Shown: positions 17,663 through 27,400 of the stretch, one piece after another
Layout of the letters: each line of letters starts with the position of its first letter
How positions within the stretch are numbered: the first letter of the stretch is position 1
Assembly (NCBI RefSeq): GCF_030403775.1
Contig: NZ_JAQMWQ010000034.1
Location: 1-53,759 of the forward strand
Direction: 5' to 3'
DNA from: Paenibacillus sp. BSR1-1
GTDB lineage: Bacteria > Bacillota > Bacilli > Bacillales > Cytobacillaceae
Length of the DNA stretch: 53,759 nt
Notes under the pieces: model-generated
Database searches by the model: none
What the model was told of the DNA's origin: nothing
Seen by the model: only the letters and a program-made list of their open reading frames with translations
Made by a program: the position numbers and the translations under genes

Positions 17663-17800
17663 GGAAGCGCCTTGACCAGGGGAAAAAGCAGTTCATTTTA
17701 TCCTAGGGGCGACAAGCATAAGACAAGACGGCGGTAAGATTGCTTTTTAACCTTTTCGACGGATTGGCTGTAGACCAATGAGCCCCTAGGCGCTGTAGCT
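17663..17800 (+). repeat. Modular palindromic repeat, copy 1
   Basis: Begins GGAAGCGCCTTGACCAGG and ends AGGCGCTGTAGCT. Outer stem AGCGCCT/AGGCGCT, then AGGGGC/GCCCCT, plus a small inner hairpin AAAGCAGTTCATTTT. It shares with copy 5 a 3' extension (ACAATTCTCAAAGTC). It fills the spoIIE-yabR gap and encodes nothing convincing. Confidence 0.85.
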
Positions 17801-17840
17801 GGACAATTCTCAAAGTCGAAATTGATAATTTAAAATAAAA

Positions 17841-17873
17841 ACAAAAAAGACAAGTCGTTTAAGACCTGTCTTG
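17841..17873 (-). terminator. yabR terminator
   Basis: A 10-bp stem (arms 17847-17856 and 17863-17872, one G:U) is followed by T6 on the minus strand, about 50 bp after the yabR stop. Confidence 0.85.
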
Positions 17874-17925
17874 ATCTATTAGATATTAGTGGAACCTGCT
17901 TTTTCCGATAAAAGCGAGCAGCAAG

Positions 17926-18366
17926 TTAACCCCGTCTAGCTCCTCTTCCTCCACGCTTAGATTCCGTGTGGCGCTTTAAGGAAGTTAAACGATCCTCGCT
18001 ATCTTTTAAGAATTTTGCCATTTTTGTTTCAAAGTTTTCTGGTCTGGCATTGTTACGATCGTTTGATCTGCCTTGACGAGGACGTTGCGAATGTGAGTGC
18101 TGTCTTCTTTCTCTTTCCGGCTGTTCAGGTCTATCCTTTGCCTTTTTAATGGATAGGCCAATCTTTCCATCCTTCTCAACATTGATGACTTTTACCTCAA
18201 CTTGGTCGCCAACTTTAAGATGGTCGTTAATATCTTTGACATAGTTGTCAGCAACCTCACTGATGTGGACAAGTCCTGTTGAGCCATCCGGCAGCTCCAC
18301 AAACGCTCCGAAATTTGTAATTCCTGTTACCTTTCCCTGTAACTTGCTGCCTACTTCAATTGACAT
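17926..18366 (-). CDS. yabR: S1 RNA-binding domain protein YabR
   Basis: 146 residues. An S1 domain fills residues 1-72 (GSKLQGKVTGITNFGAFVELP, then GLVHISEVA, then KVINVEKDGKIGLSI). The rest is a basic Arg/Gln/Ser-rich tail ending RGGRGARRG, which suggests RNA or ribosome binding. It is somewhat longer than the roughly 128-residue B. subtilis YabR because of the tail. AGGAGG lies 12 nt before the ATG, a long spacing. It has its own strong promoter. Confidence 0.93.
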   Translation of the reverse strand: MSIEVGSKLQGKVTGITNFGAFVELPDGSTGLVHISEVADNYVKDINDHLKVGDQVEVKVINVEKDGKIGLSIKKAKDRPEQPERERRQHSHSQRPRQGRSNDRNNARPENFETKMAKFLKDSEDRLTSLKRHTESKRGGRGARRG

Positions 18367-18414
18367 AAAAAGAATGTTCCTCCTTAATAATTTAAAAAAT
18401 CAATCTTACTCTAT

Positions 18415-18444
18415 ATTATACAGAAAGAAAAAATTGAGTGTCAA
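18415..18444 (-). promoter_or_regulatory. yabR promoter (strong SigA)
   Basis: Minus strand: consensus -35 TTGACA (18439-18444), 18-bp spacer, consensus -10 TATAAT (18415-18420), between divIC and yabR. Confidence 0.88.
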
Positions 18445-18461
18445 TAAGACTACACATTGGT

Positions 18462-18845
18462 TCATTTTTCCTTTTTCCCATCTGGGATCGTAAAGATGAC
18501 TTCGTTTTGCTTAGAGAAAAAGAACTCTTTCCTGGCAAATTTAGCAATGTAGTCATCATCATTTAAATTAATTATTTCCTGTTTTAAACTATCCCGTTCT
18601 TTTTTTAGATCAGCAAGCTGGTTGTCCACTTGTTTTTTTTGTGCTATTTTGGCCTCGAGCTTAGTGGTTTGGGAAAGAAAACTGGAAATCATCAGGTATG
18701 ATAGTAAGCAGGCAAAAACGAAAAACACTGAAAGGCGTCTTATAACCTGCTTCCTTTTCCTAGCCGAGGCAATTTCCGCGTACTCCTGCTGGGCAACATA
18801 GGTTGTCTGAATCTTGGATACATTTTTTTGGGCTGGCGTTCCCAT
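18462..18845 (-). CDS. divIC: Cell-division protein DivIC
   Basis: A bitopic division protein that works with DivIB and FtsL at the septum. Its 127 residues have a cytoplasmic basic N terminus (ASARKRKQVIRR), one transmembrane segment (about 38-58) and an extracytoplasmic coiled coil (LEAKIAQKKQVDNQLADLKK). This is the DivIC/FtsB pattern. It ends the yabN-rqcP-yabP-yabQ-divIC run, 12 bp after yabQ. Confidence 0.93.
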   Translation of the reverse strand: MGTPAQKNVSKIQTTYVAQQEYAEIASARKRKQVIRRLSVFFVFACLLSYLMISSFLSQTTKLEAKIAQKKQVDNQLADLKKERDSLKQEIINLNDDDYIAKFARKEFFFSKQNEVIFTIPDGKKEK

Positions 18846-18857
18846 TCCCTTCCCCCC

Positions 18858-19490
18858 TTACTCTTTTTTCCTTTTCCACTTATCTATCCACTTTACAATA
18901 TAATTCACGATTTCCTTGAATTTTCCTGCCGTTCTATTATATAACTTCTCGACGGATTTTTTAAGGCTTTTCGGCAAAAGTTTCCAAAATATTAATAATA
19001 TTTTTTGGAAAATACTGAGAAGAATTTTAACAATGGACATTAAAATCTTAAAAATAAATTTGACAAGGGATAAAAGCCCCCTGCCAATGGAAAGAAGTAT
19101 GATGATGACCAGCTGGATCAAACCGACGACTGGTTTATACACAAGGAGAAGAAAGGTCTGTTTAATAAATCTGGCAATGGAAATAATCGTTTGAATTAAA
19201 AACTCAAGTAAACGGAGGTAAATCCCTTTAAACAAGCTTTGATAAGCCGCAAAGCCACAAATTAATGCAATAAAGATATAAAATCGTAATTCTCCATTAT
19301 TGACGAGGAATAGGCTATAAAAGATAATTAACGCTTGAATCATCCAAAATAATAGATCGTTAATAAAAACAATCCAGCGCTTTTGTTTGGGGCGGTTTAA
19401 AAAACGCTGATACGTATCAAACATGGCACCGAATAGCGCCCCCATTCCAATCATCGAAAGCATCGTTAAAAATTGCGTCGAAAGGGTCAT
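18858..19490 (-). CDS. yabQ: Spore cortex biosynthesis membrane protein YabQ
   Basis: 210 residues, several hydrophobic segments: about residues 5-22, 42-62, 72-92 and a long hydrophobic stretch around 130-170. The C terminus is lysine-rich. B. subtilis YabQ (about the same size) is a SigE-controlled protein needed for cortex formation. It overlaps yabP by 4 nt, indicating coupled translation. Confidence 0.9.
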   Translation of the reverse strand: MTLSTQFLTMLSMIGMGALFGAMFDTYQRFLNRPKQKRWIVFINDLLFWMIQALIIFYSLFLVNNGELRFYIFIALICGFAAYQSLFKGIYLRLLEFLIQTIISIARFIKQTFLLLVYKPVVGLIQLVIIILLSIGRGLLSLVKFIFKILMSIVKILLSIFQKILLIFWKLLPKSLKKSVEKLYNRTAGKFKEIVNYIVKWIDKWKRKKE

Positions 19491-19792
19491 CGGAATAACT
19501 TGCTAAAGAAGCCTTTAGCTTTCTCCCCGTGCTGCTCATCTAAGTATACTAAATCAAAAATCTTCCCCTTGATAGAGACAATGCCTTTTTCGACATCAAG
19601 ATTCTTCATTTGCAGGTTTTGCCCTTTAATGGCTAAAAACCCCATCGATGTTTCCAATAAAAATTCCTCATTATCAAAGCTTTCTACTTGTTTAACACCA
19701 GTAATATCCAGCAGCTTTCTTCCCCGCATAATCACATCATGATCAGGAACATTGCTGCTCTTTTGTGGATTGCTATCATAATATTGGCTCAT
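19487..19792 (-). CDS. yabP: Sporulation protein YabP (YabP/YqfC family)
   Basis: 101 residues, matching the 100 of B. subtilis YabP, which is required for cortex synthesis under SigE. Family features are DHDVIMRGRKLLDITGVKQV near the N terminus and the conserved TSMGFLAIKGQNL. It precedes yabQ with a 4-nt overlap. The 75-bp gap from rqcP could hold a SigE promoter, but I could not identify one with confidence. Confidence 0.92.
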   Translation of the reverse strand: MSQYYDSNPQKSSNVPDHDVIMRGRKLLDITGVKQVESFDNEEFLLETSMGFLAIKGQNLQMKNLDVEKGIVSIKGKIFDLVYLDEQHGEKAKGFFSKLFR

Positions 19793-19867
19793 CCTTCATC
19801 CCTCACAATCATTTGTACAACCTTTTTGTACATTTTTATGTGAGGATAGAGGAAAATAGAACTTTCA

Positions 19868-20146
19868 TTAATCTAGTGGATTTTCTGCTGAACCCAGCCG
19901 TTCCTCATTAATGATTGTATACATCTCAGCCGCTTCTTCCTTACGAGTGGTTTCCTGAATCCGGTCGATTTTGGCTGTGACCCTTCTTTGCCCGAGGCGA
20001 ATTGTTAATTCATCACCCACCTTGACCGTAGTACTGGCCTTAGCTTCTTTCCCATTTACTTCGATTCTGCCTTGGTCAGATACCTCTTTAGCTAATGTTC
20101 TTCTTTTTATTAATCTTGAAACTTTTAAAAACTTATCTAGACGCAT
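19868..20146 (-). CDS. rqcP: Ribosome-associated quality-control factor RqcP (S4 domain)
   Basis: 92 residues with an S4 RNA-binding domain from residue 1 (MRLDKFLKVSRLIKRRTLAKE, then GRIEVNGKEAKAS). B. subtilis RqcP (YabO, 86 residues) joins RqcH on stalled 50S subunits during alanine tailing. GGGGGA precedes the ATG. It lies 15 bp downstream of yabN. Confidence 0.94.
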   Translation of the reverse strand: MRLDKFLKVSRLIKRRTLAKEVSDQGRIEVNGKEAKASTTVKVGDELTIRLGQRRVTAKIDRIQETTRKEEAAEMYTIINEERLGSAENPLD

Positions 20147-20161
20147 GCTTCGTCCCCCATT

Positions 20162-21628
20162 CTATAATCCTTTTAACTTTGCTTCATCCCAGTACTGATC
20201 CAGCTCTTCCAGCGAGTGATGCTCAAACGTCCGGCCGCTCTTTTCCACCATTTCTTCGACATATTGAAACCGGCGCTTGAACTTTCCGTTCGTTTCAGAT
20301 AGGGCTTCTTCGGGATGAATCTTTAAAAATCTTGCTACATTGACAAACGCGAACAACAAGTCGCCAAATTCCTTTTTCGCTCGCTTAAGACCTTCTTCCG
20401 TTCCATCGAGTTCATTTACAAATTCCTCGAGCTCTTCCTTCACTTTCTCCAAGGCTGGAGAAATTTCCTGCCAGTCGAAGCCAACTTTGGCAGCTTTCTT
20501 TTGCAATTCGTAGGCCTGAAGCAGATTCGGAAGGGATTTTGAAACACCTTCTAATAATGAAGATTGTACATCGCCTTTTTCCTTCTTTTTTATATCTTCC
20601 CAGTTTTGAAGCACTTGTTCGGCATTTTCGGCTATTACATTACCAAAGACATGGGGATGCCTGCGAACCATTTTGGCAGAAAGGCCTTCAATTACATCAT
20701 CGATGGTAAAATATCCGTCATCCTCACCAATTTGGGCATGAAGCATCACTTGAAGGAGAACATCTCCAAGTTCCTCCACGAGATGGTCGATATCTTCGCT
20801 GTTGATTGCCTCGATGACTTCATAGGTTTCTTCAATTAAGTATTTTTTCAGGGAATCATGGGTTTGTTCCTTATCCCACGGGCAACCGTCAGGTCCTCTT
20901 AATTCAGCAATAATTTCGCGCAGCTTGGAGAAATTTTTCCACAAGATTTGTTCGTCCTTTACAGGAGGGACATAGACAGAGGTGAGATTATTGAGCGATA
21001 CATTGCGGTCAAGCTCATACAGCTGCACCTTTTCAATGACTTCCTCTTTACTGCCTGCTGCCGTCACAATCCATACCTCATAATCATCAGGTAATTTTTC
21101 CATTAAAGTTAATTTCACATCGGAGGCAACAAATTGATCATAGACCTGGCTAATCATCATGTGCTGGTTCAAATTCAGCTGACTGGCATGGAGCATCGTC
21201 CCGTCAAGCAGCTGAAATCCATCAACTGGGTCAATTTTTAACGAAGCAAAAAGGGCATCAATAAAGCTTTGACCGCCGCCGATGATAATTTCTACCCCTT
21301 GTTTTGGTCCGTTTTCTAAAAGAAGCTGAACAGTTTGCTCGGCAACAAGCGGATGGCCCGGAACCGCATAAAAAATGTCTTCCGTTTGTGACTTTTCCAA
21401 AAGAGTTCTGGCGATTTCTTGGTATACCGCATCAAATTGATCATGTTTTTCATAAACAGAATCAAATGAAGAATAGTTCATCCCTTCTTTTTCTAATTCG
21501 TTAACTACAGGATGTTCTTTTGTTCTTAAAAAAAGGTGGCTTACATTCAGTAATTTTTTATAAATTCCCATTGGCAGCTGTTCTAGGTCGCCTGCCCCTA
21601 AGCCTAAAACTTCAATTTTTTTCACCAT
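20162..21628 (-). CDS. yabN: Fusion of tetrapyrrole-methylase-like and MazG pyrophosphohydrolase domains (YabN)
   Basis: 488 residues, nearly the same as B. subtilis YabN. The N-terminal half (about 1-225) has a tetrapyrrole methylase fold (LGLGAGDLEQLP; AVPGHPLVAE). The C-terminal half has a MazG NTP pyrophosphatase domain with LRGPDGCPWDKEQTHDSLK and the metal-binding pattern EETYEVIEAI...EELGDVLLQV. It probably cleans up non-canonical NTPs. It starts 1 bp after yabM ends. Confidence 0.94.
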   Translation of the reverse strand: MVKKIEVLGLGAGDLEQLPMGIYKKLLNVSHLFLRTKEHPVVNELEKEGMNYSSFDSVYEKHDQFDAVYQEIARTLLEKSQTEDIFYAVPGHPLVAEQTVQLLLENGPKQGVEIIIGGGQSFIDALFASLKIDPVDGFQLLDGTMLHASQLNLNQHMMISQVYDQFVASDVKLTLMEKLPDDYEVWIVTAAGSKEEVIEKVQLYELDRNVSLNNLTSVYVPPVKDEQILWKNFSKLREIIAELRGPDGCPWDKEQTHDSLKKYLIEETYEVIEAINSEDIDHLVEELGDVLLQVMLHAQIGEDDGYFTIDDVIEGLSAKMVRRHPHVFGNVIAENAEQVLQNWEDIKKKEKGDVQSSLLEGVSKSLPNLLQAYELQKKAAKVGFDWQEISPALEKVKEELEEFVNELDGTEEGLKRAKKEFGDLLFAFVNVARFLKIHPEEALSETNGKFKRRFQYVEEMVEKSGRTFEHHSLEELDQYWDEAKLKGL

Positions 21629-21629
21629 T

Positions 21630-23255
21630 TTATCTTCTATCCTTTCGAACCATTAAATAAATGAGCTTACTTCCCAATGGAAATAAGGAGAGTTCTTCTT
21701 CATGAAACACGCTTCCTCTAATAATAATCAGTAAAAACAGCAAGCCGCCGAAACAGGCAGAGCTGATTGCTTGAAAAGCAGCCCCTATCCGGCCCAAGTC
21801 CAATGGGCTGATGATGAAACCTGATACAATTAAATAGCCCTTTAAAAAAAGAACCATCAGAACGGTTGCCGCTAGCACAGTTCCTAGAAAATGAGAGTTA
21901 AACAACGAGATTTTGACCAGTTTTTTTAATCTCAAAAACAAGAAAACACTTATAATGGCTAAGGTAATCAAGGAAGAAAATGCTGCTCCCATTGTTGCAA
22001 ACCTCGGGACGAAAATAATGTTAAGGTAATACTTCATTGGAAATGCACATAGGACAACTAATGCCGGAAAAATAAGATACCCCATCCCCTGCATAATGGC
22101 AATCAAAGTTAAAATAATCGAAGTAAACAAAATCACAAAACCTAGAATTCCTAAGACAGATGAACCCGCTTCATTCTCAAACAGCATGGTGTTTGCCGGT
22201 TCAATGATGGCCCATAAACCTGCAGAGGCGCCAAGACCGATGACAATGCTAACCTTGATGGCCAGTTTTATTTTATGATGTAAAAATTGGGGTTTGTGCG
22301 CCATTCGCTCCTTAGTAATCAAGGGAACCAACGTTAACGACATTGCTGTAGCTACAGTTGTGCCCAGCTGAATTAGAGGCTGACCGCGGTCAAATACACC
22401 TTTTAAGCCTTTCGCAATATCCTGCTCAATTCCGCTAGAAGTAAGCAAATAAAACAGATTCAAAGAATCGCCTAATTGGAGAAAAATTAGCAACATTCCG
22501 CTCAGACAAATGGTCAGCCCCTGAAAAACGAGCGACTTGAAAATCTGTTTTGCATCCTCCATATAACTTGGGAATATTGCCTTTTTGGGAGCTACCCATT
22601 TCCATTCTTTACGAATCCATAAGAACATAAACAGGATAATCGCTGAGACTAGACTTCCAGTAATAGAGCCAAACATCGCTCCGCCGCCAACAAGGTAAAG
22701 TGAGGATCCTCTTTGCATAAACAAATACGATAAAAGGATAATCGTAAGCACCCTAGTTGTTTGTTCTCCTACCTGGGATAGAGCCGTCGGCACCATGTCG
22801 CCGATTCCTTGATAATAGCCCCTGAGGAGCGAAACAACTGGAAAGGTTAAAAAGACAATCGCGACCACCCTTAATAGGATGGATAAATGAGGATCATTCA
22901 TCCACAAGGCGATTTGATTCGCCCCAAAATATAGGACAAGAAAGCAGACAAAGCCAAATAACTGTAAATAAATAAACGATACCAGCAGAAGGAGGCGAGA
23001 TTTTTGATCGTCCCCTTTTGCTTTTTGTTCTGCATAAAGCTTTGAGATCACAACGGGAAAGCCTGTAGTTGACAGGACCATGGCAATCCCATAAAACGGG
23101 TACACTTGCTGATAAATGTAAAAACCAATATCACCGACAATGTTTTGAAATGGAATCCGGTAAAACGCGCTGAGTATTTTGGTTATGATGGCTGCAAGGG
23201 TTAAGATAAAGGCTCCTCTAAATAGAGTCTTTGAAGGGTTATGAGTCTTTTGCAT
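21630..23255 (-). CDS. yabM: Polysaccharide/lipid flippase-like membrane protein YabM (SpoVB/MurJ superfamily)
   Basis: 541 residues with about 14 transmembrane segments and the MOP-superfamily N terminus (RGAFILTLAAIITKILSAFYRIP). The related SpoVB and MurJ act on lipid-linked cell-envelope precursors; the substrate of YabM is not established. AGGTG precedes the ATG. Upstream is repeat copy 2, which separates it from spoVT. Confidence 0.9.
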   Translation of the reverse strand: MQKTHNPSKTLFRGAFILTLAAIITKILSAFYRIPFQNIVGDIGFYIYQQVYPFYGIAMVLSTTGFPVVISKLYAEQKAKGDDQKSRLLLLVSFIYLQLFGFVCFLVLYFGANQIALWMNDPHLSILLRVVAIVFLTFPVVSLLRGYYQGIGDMVPTALSQVGEQTTRVLTIILLSYLFMQRGSSLYLVGGGAMFGSITGSLVSAIILFMFLWIRKEWKWVAPKKAIFPSYMEDAKQIFKSLVFQGLTICLSGMLLIFLQLGDSLNLFYLLTSSGIEQDIAKGLKGVFDRGQPLIQLGTTVATAMSLTLVPLITKERMAHKPQFLHHKIKLAIKVSIVIGLGASAGLWAIIEPANTMLFENEAGSSVLGILGFVILFTSIILTLIAIMQGMGYLIFPALVVLCAFPMKYYLNIIFVPRFATMGAAFSSLITLAIISVFLFLRLKKLVKISLFNSHFLGTVLAATVLMVLFLKGYLIVSGFIISPLDLGRIGAAFQAISSACFGGLLFLLIIIRGSVFHEEELSLFPLGSKLIYLMVRKDRR

Positions 23256-23327
23256 TTTTTCACCTACTATGTAAACTCGAGGTTATTATAGCATAGTGAT
23301 GCTTGATTTATCGCTAATAAGAAAAGC

Positions 23328-23490
23328 GGAAGCGCCTTCGGAACAAGCAGAGCTTGTTCCTGCGATATCATTCTAAGGAGATTTCCTTAGTGGTCAGACC
23401 CGACCAGCATAAGACGCTCCCAAAAAGAAGGCGCTTTTTGCCTTCATTTTGGGAGTGGCTTATGACCTCGAGGGGCTAGGCGCTGGAGCT
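23328..23490 (+). repeat. Modular palindromic repeat, copy 2
   Basis: Begins GGAAGCGCCTTCGGAACAAG and ends AGGCGCTGGAGCT. It has the outer stem AGCGCCT/AGGCGCT and the CATAAG/CTTATG pair. The inner modules differ from copies 1, 4 and 5: a perfect GGAACAAGC/GCTTGTTCC hairpin and a longer CTCCCAAAA/TTTTGGGAG hairpin. It fills the spoVT-yabM gap. Confidence 0.85.
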
Positions 23491-23495
23491 GGAAA

Positions 23496-23523
23496 ATAAA
23501 AAAGACAGCCGATGCTGCCTTTT
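23496..23523 (-). terminator. spoVT terminator
   Basis: A 9-bp stem (arms 23501-23509 and 23514-23522, one G:U), 4-nt loop, then T-rich sequence on the minus strand, just after the spoVT stop. Confidence 0.75.
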
Positions 23524-23535
23524 TAAATGAAAATA

Positions 23536-24072
23536 TTATGACTCCATTTGTCTTGCCAGGAAACCTGCTGCTGTTTCTACAGCCTTTTGTTCTACTTCAC
23601 CAAGGGAGCCTTCTTTGGAGTAGATAATGACCGCTCCAATTGGATCCCCATTTGCAATAATCGGTCCAATGGTATACGATGATACAGTTTCATCATTGCC
23701 ATCCACTAGAGCAATTTCACCTTGCTGGTTAACCAGGACTGAATTACGTTCTTCCATTGTTTTTTCAACTAAATCACTAATATTTTTATTTAAATAATCC
23801 TTTTTGGAACCGCCTGCTACTGCAATGAAGGCGTCTCTATCACAAATTAAAATTGGGTTACCGAGGCTATCAAATAGGGCTTCTGCATATTCTTTGGCAA
23901 AATCGCTTAATTCGCTGATTGGTGAATACTTCTTTAATATGACTTCTCCGTCCCGATCAACAAAGATCTCTAACGGGTCCCCTTCGCGGATACGCAGGGT
24001 TCTGCGTATTTCTTTAGGAATTACAACACGACCCAAATCATCGATTCGACGAACTATTCCAGTTGCTTTCAT
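23536..24072 (-). CDS. spoVT: Stage V sporulation transcription factor SpoVT
   Basis: A forespore regulator that modulates SigG-dependent genes. It is 178 residues from the ATG that gives MKATGIVRRIDDLG, which has GAGG 9 nt upstream. The open frame extends 23 codons further, but the AbrB-type swapped-hairpin domain begins at this Met. Residues 1-50 form the AbrB DNA-binding fold; the rest is a GAF-like domain. It is preceded by a SigG-type promoter and is a paralogue of AbrB at 45.8 kb. Confidence 0.96.
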   Translation of the reverse strand: MKATGIVRRIDDLGRVVIPKEIRRTLRIREGDPLEIFVDRDGEVILKKYSPISELSDFAKEYAEALFDSLGNPILICDRDAFIAVAGGSKKDYLNKNISDLVEKTMEERNSVLVNQQGEIALVDGNDETVSSYTIGPIIANGDPIGAVIIYSKEGSLGEVEQKAVETAAGFLARQMES

Positions 24073-24160
24073 CCAATGTTGCCTCACTTTCATCTGATGA
24101 TTTTTCAACTTGGTGATTGACTGTGTTTCCTTTAATAGCAATCATCACCAACTTTGAACT

Positions 24161-24189
24161 TAGTATCTTTCAACTGGAAAGTTCTATAC
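24161..24189 (-). promoter_or_regulatory. Candidate SigG promoter of spoVT
   Basis: Minus strand: -35 GTATA (24185-24189) and -10 GATACTA (24161-24167) with 17-bp spacing, close to the SigG consensus (-10 CATWMTA). This fits the known SigG control of spoVT in B. subtilis. Confidence 0.65.
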
Positions 24190-24325
24190 ACATTCGACAT
24201 ATAAATTTCACATTTACAGGAAATTTTCCCAAAGAACTTGGGATGAAAATAAGGGAAAGTATAGTATTTAGGTTAAATAAATCCTAGGCTGGAGGAGATT
24301 TTTGAAGATTTGGGTCTCTAAGTAT

Positions 24326-24497
24326 TTTATGAGGACAGGTTTTGCTTTTTCTAACTGAATTTGGTCCTCATGAATGCTCCATGAGGACAGGTTTGCCTTT
24401 TTAACCGGGTTTTTGTCCTCATGAACGCTCCATGAGGACAGATTTTACTTTCACAACATGGTTTTTGTCCTCATGAACACTCCATGAGGACTCTTTT
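24326..24497. repeat. Hairpin array A, unit about 52 bp
   Basis: Three tandem hairpins GTCCTCATG - 7-nt loop - CATGAGGAC, centred near 24376, 24427 and 24479. They are separated by T-rich linkers of about 27 nt. A half-unit (ATGAGGACA) begins the array and a T5 run ends it on the plus strand. It lies between spoVT and mfd. It is not CRISPR: linkers resemble one another and units are palindromic. Nothing else is recognisable in 24190-24325. Confidence 0.85.
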
Positions 24498-27400
24498 TAA
24501 TTCACCGGATTTTCCTGTTCTCTTTTAGCAGTGGGAATGGCCTTTATCATTTCAAAAGCAATGTTCAGCCATTCGGCTGTTTCATATTCTTTTGTCTTGA
24601 TCATTATTTTTAATTTTTGGCCATCCATTCCCGGCGTGACATTTCTGCCGAATTGGTTGGCGATTCTGAAAAGCTTGCTTCCATCAATGGTGTTGGTGAC
24701 CTTTTCATTGATTAATATGGTTACGTCTTGTTTAACCTGTTTGATTTGCTCGACTCCGCTTAGCGCAGCATAGATCTTCATTTCAGCAATTTGGAAAAGG
24801 TAGGAAACCTCATCCGGATATTCACCGAAACGGTCCTGCATTTCCGACTGTAGCTCTTCAATATCCTCAAGCGCCTGAGCTCCTCTAAATCGCTTATACA
24901 TCTCAATCTTTTGATGGCCATCCTTGATATACGTATCCGGAATGTAAGCATCAATCTCAAGATCGATTTCTACATTTGTTTTTACCTCTGCCGAAACCAG
25001 GTCGCCTTTACGCTCCTCAATCGCTTCCTTCAGCATTTGCGAATACAAATCAAACCCAACCGAATCAATGAAGCCATGCTGCTGGGCCCCTAATAAATTA
25101 CCGGCCCCGCGGATGGATAAATCGCGCATCGCGATTTTAAAGCCAGAACCTAACTCGGTAAATTCTTTAATTGCTTGCAGGCGTTTTTCGGCCACTTCCG
25201 TCAGTACCTTATCCTTGCGGTACGTAAAGTAGGCATAGGCAACGCGGTTTGACCTGCCGACACGGCCGCGAAGCTGATAAAGCTGAGACAACCCCATGCG
25301 GTCGGCATCAAAGACAATGAGCGTATTCACATTTGGAATATCAACCCCTGTCTCAATGATGGTCGTACTGACCAGAACGTCAAACTCCCCGGCTAAGAAA
25401 CTAATCATTACCGATTCCAATTCGTTTTCCGTCATCTGGCCATGTGCATAGGTAACGCGTGCATCCGGGACAAGCATGGAAATTTCCTCGGCCTTCCGCT
25501 CAATGTCTTCCACCCGGTTATATAAAAAGTAGACTTGTCCGTCACGGGCTAGTTCTCTTTCGATTGCCTCTCTCACCAATGATCCATTGTACTCCATGAC
25601 ATAAGTCTGGACAGGGAATCGATTCTCTGGCGGTGTCTCGATGACCGATAAGTCGCGGACTCCAAGCATCGACATATGCAGCGTCCTAGGGATTGGCGTT
25701 GCCGTTAACGTAAGGACATCAACGTTGGTTTTTAACTTCTTAATTTTTTCCTTATGTGTAACACCAAATCGTTGTTCCTCATCAATAATTAACAGCCCCA
25801 AATCTCTATAGACAATATCCTTTGATAATAGGCGGTGGGTTCCGACGACAATGTCACATGTACCGGCCTTTAAACCTTTTATAGTTTCGGTTTGTTGTTT
25901 TTTCGAGCGGAAACGGCTTAACAGGCCAATATTAATCGGATAGTCTTGAAATCTTTCCCGGAGTGTTTCAAAATGCTGCTGCGCCAAAATCGTTGTCGGC
26001 ACCAGGAACGCAACCTGCTTGCCATCTGCAATAGCTTTAAAAGCGGCGCGGATGGCAACCTCTGTTTTTCCATAGCCAACGTCACCGCACAATAAGCGGT
26101 CCATTGGACGTCCACGTTCCATATCCTTTTTAATTTCATGAATCGAGCGCAATTGGTCTTCCGTTTCCTGATAGGCAAAGGAGGTTTCAAATTCTCTCTG
26201 CATATCACCATCCGGTGTAAAAGCATAACCAACGGCCGCCTCTCGTTCCGCATACAGCTTAATTAAATCGTCGGCGATATCCTGAACAGAGGATTGAACC
26301 TTTTTCTTTACCTTTTTCCAATCCGTGCCGCCCAGTTTATAGATTTTCGGTTCTTTTCCTTCTGAGCCGACATACTTCATGACCTGGTCGATTTGTTCTA
26401 CCGGAACATAGAGTTTATCGGTCCCCTGATAACGAATATGGAGATAATCCTTATGAATTCCGTTGATGACTAGTGTTTCAATTCCTAAATACTTGCCTAT
26501 TCCGTGATTGACGTGAACAACATAATCGCCAATTCTAAGCTCTGAGTAACTCTTGATTCTTTCAGCATTTGATAGCTTTTGACGACTGGCAGACTTTTTC
26601 ACCCGTTTGTTAAACAGCTCTTCTTCTGTGATAACGGCAATTTTTTGAATTGAAAGCTCAAAACCTGTTTGCAGGTTTCCTTTCATAATCTGAACTTTGC
26701 CAGGGAGCAGCTGCTGCTCTCCCTTTATAATGCTGGCATCAATTTCATAATCCTCTAGCACCCGCTCAAGCTTTTTGACCCGTTCTTCGTCTGGTCCTAA
26801 AAATAAGATAGAATAATTGCCTTTTTTCCAACGATCAATTTCTGCCTTTAACACATGCATTTGTCCATGAAAATTTTGCATTTGCTTGCAAGAGATATTA
26901 ATAATATTCTGCGGACTCGTATTGGCTACATGTCGTAAAAACAGGGACATATACAGGATTGGAAATTCCTTTTTTTGCAGTATCGACTGCAAATCATGTG
27001 AAATATGTAAATCATGAATAATTTGGCCTTCACTAAGTAAAGAGGTATACCATTCAGCTTCCTCTTTTATAAGGGAGTCGTTCATCTCTTGAACACGGCT
27101 GATTTCATCAATAAACACCAATCCATTACTTGGCAGGTAGTCTAGTAAACTACTAGGCCTTTCATATGCCAGCGAGAGGTATTTAAAGACTTGATCAGGC
27201 TTATGGCCATTTTTCAATTGCTCCAGTTCGAAACTGATATTTTGTGATAACTGGATCTTCGCTTTATCATCTTTTAATTTTTTTAGACTTCTGGATAAAC
27301 CATCTTCAAGCTTGCCGATCACTCGGCTATAATCCTCAGCTTTAAGCAATACCTCCGTTGCCGGGCCAATCATAACTTCTGAAACCTTTTCTTTGGAACG

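Noticed and set aside
24326..24497. CRISPR array
   Set aside because: Units are palindromic hairpins with similar linkers, only three to four units, no cas genes nearby.
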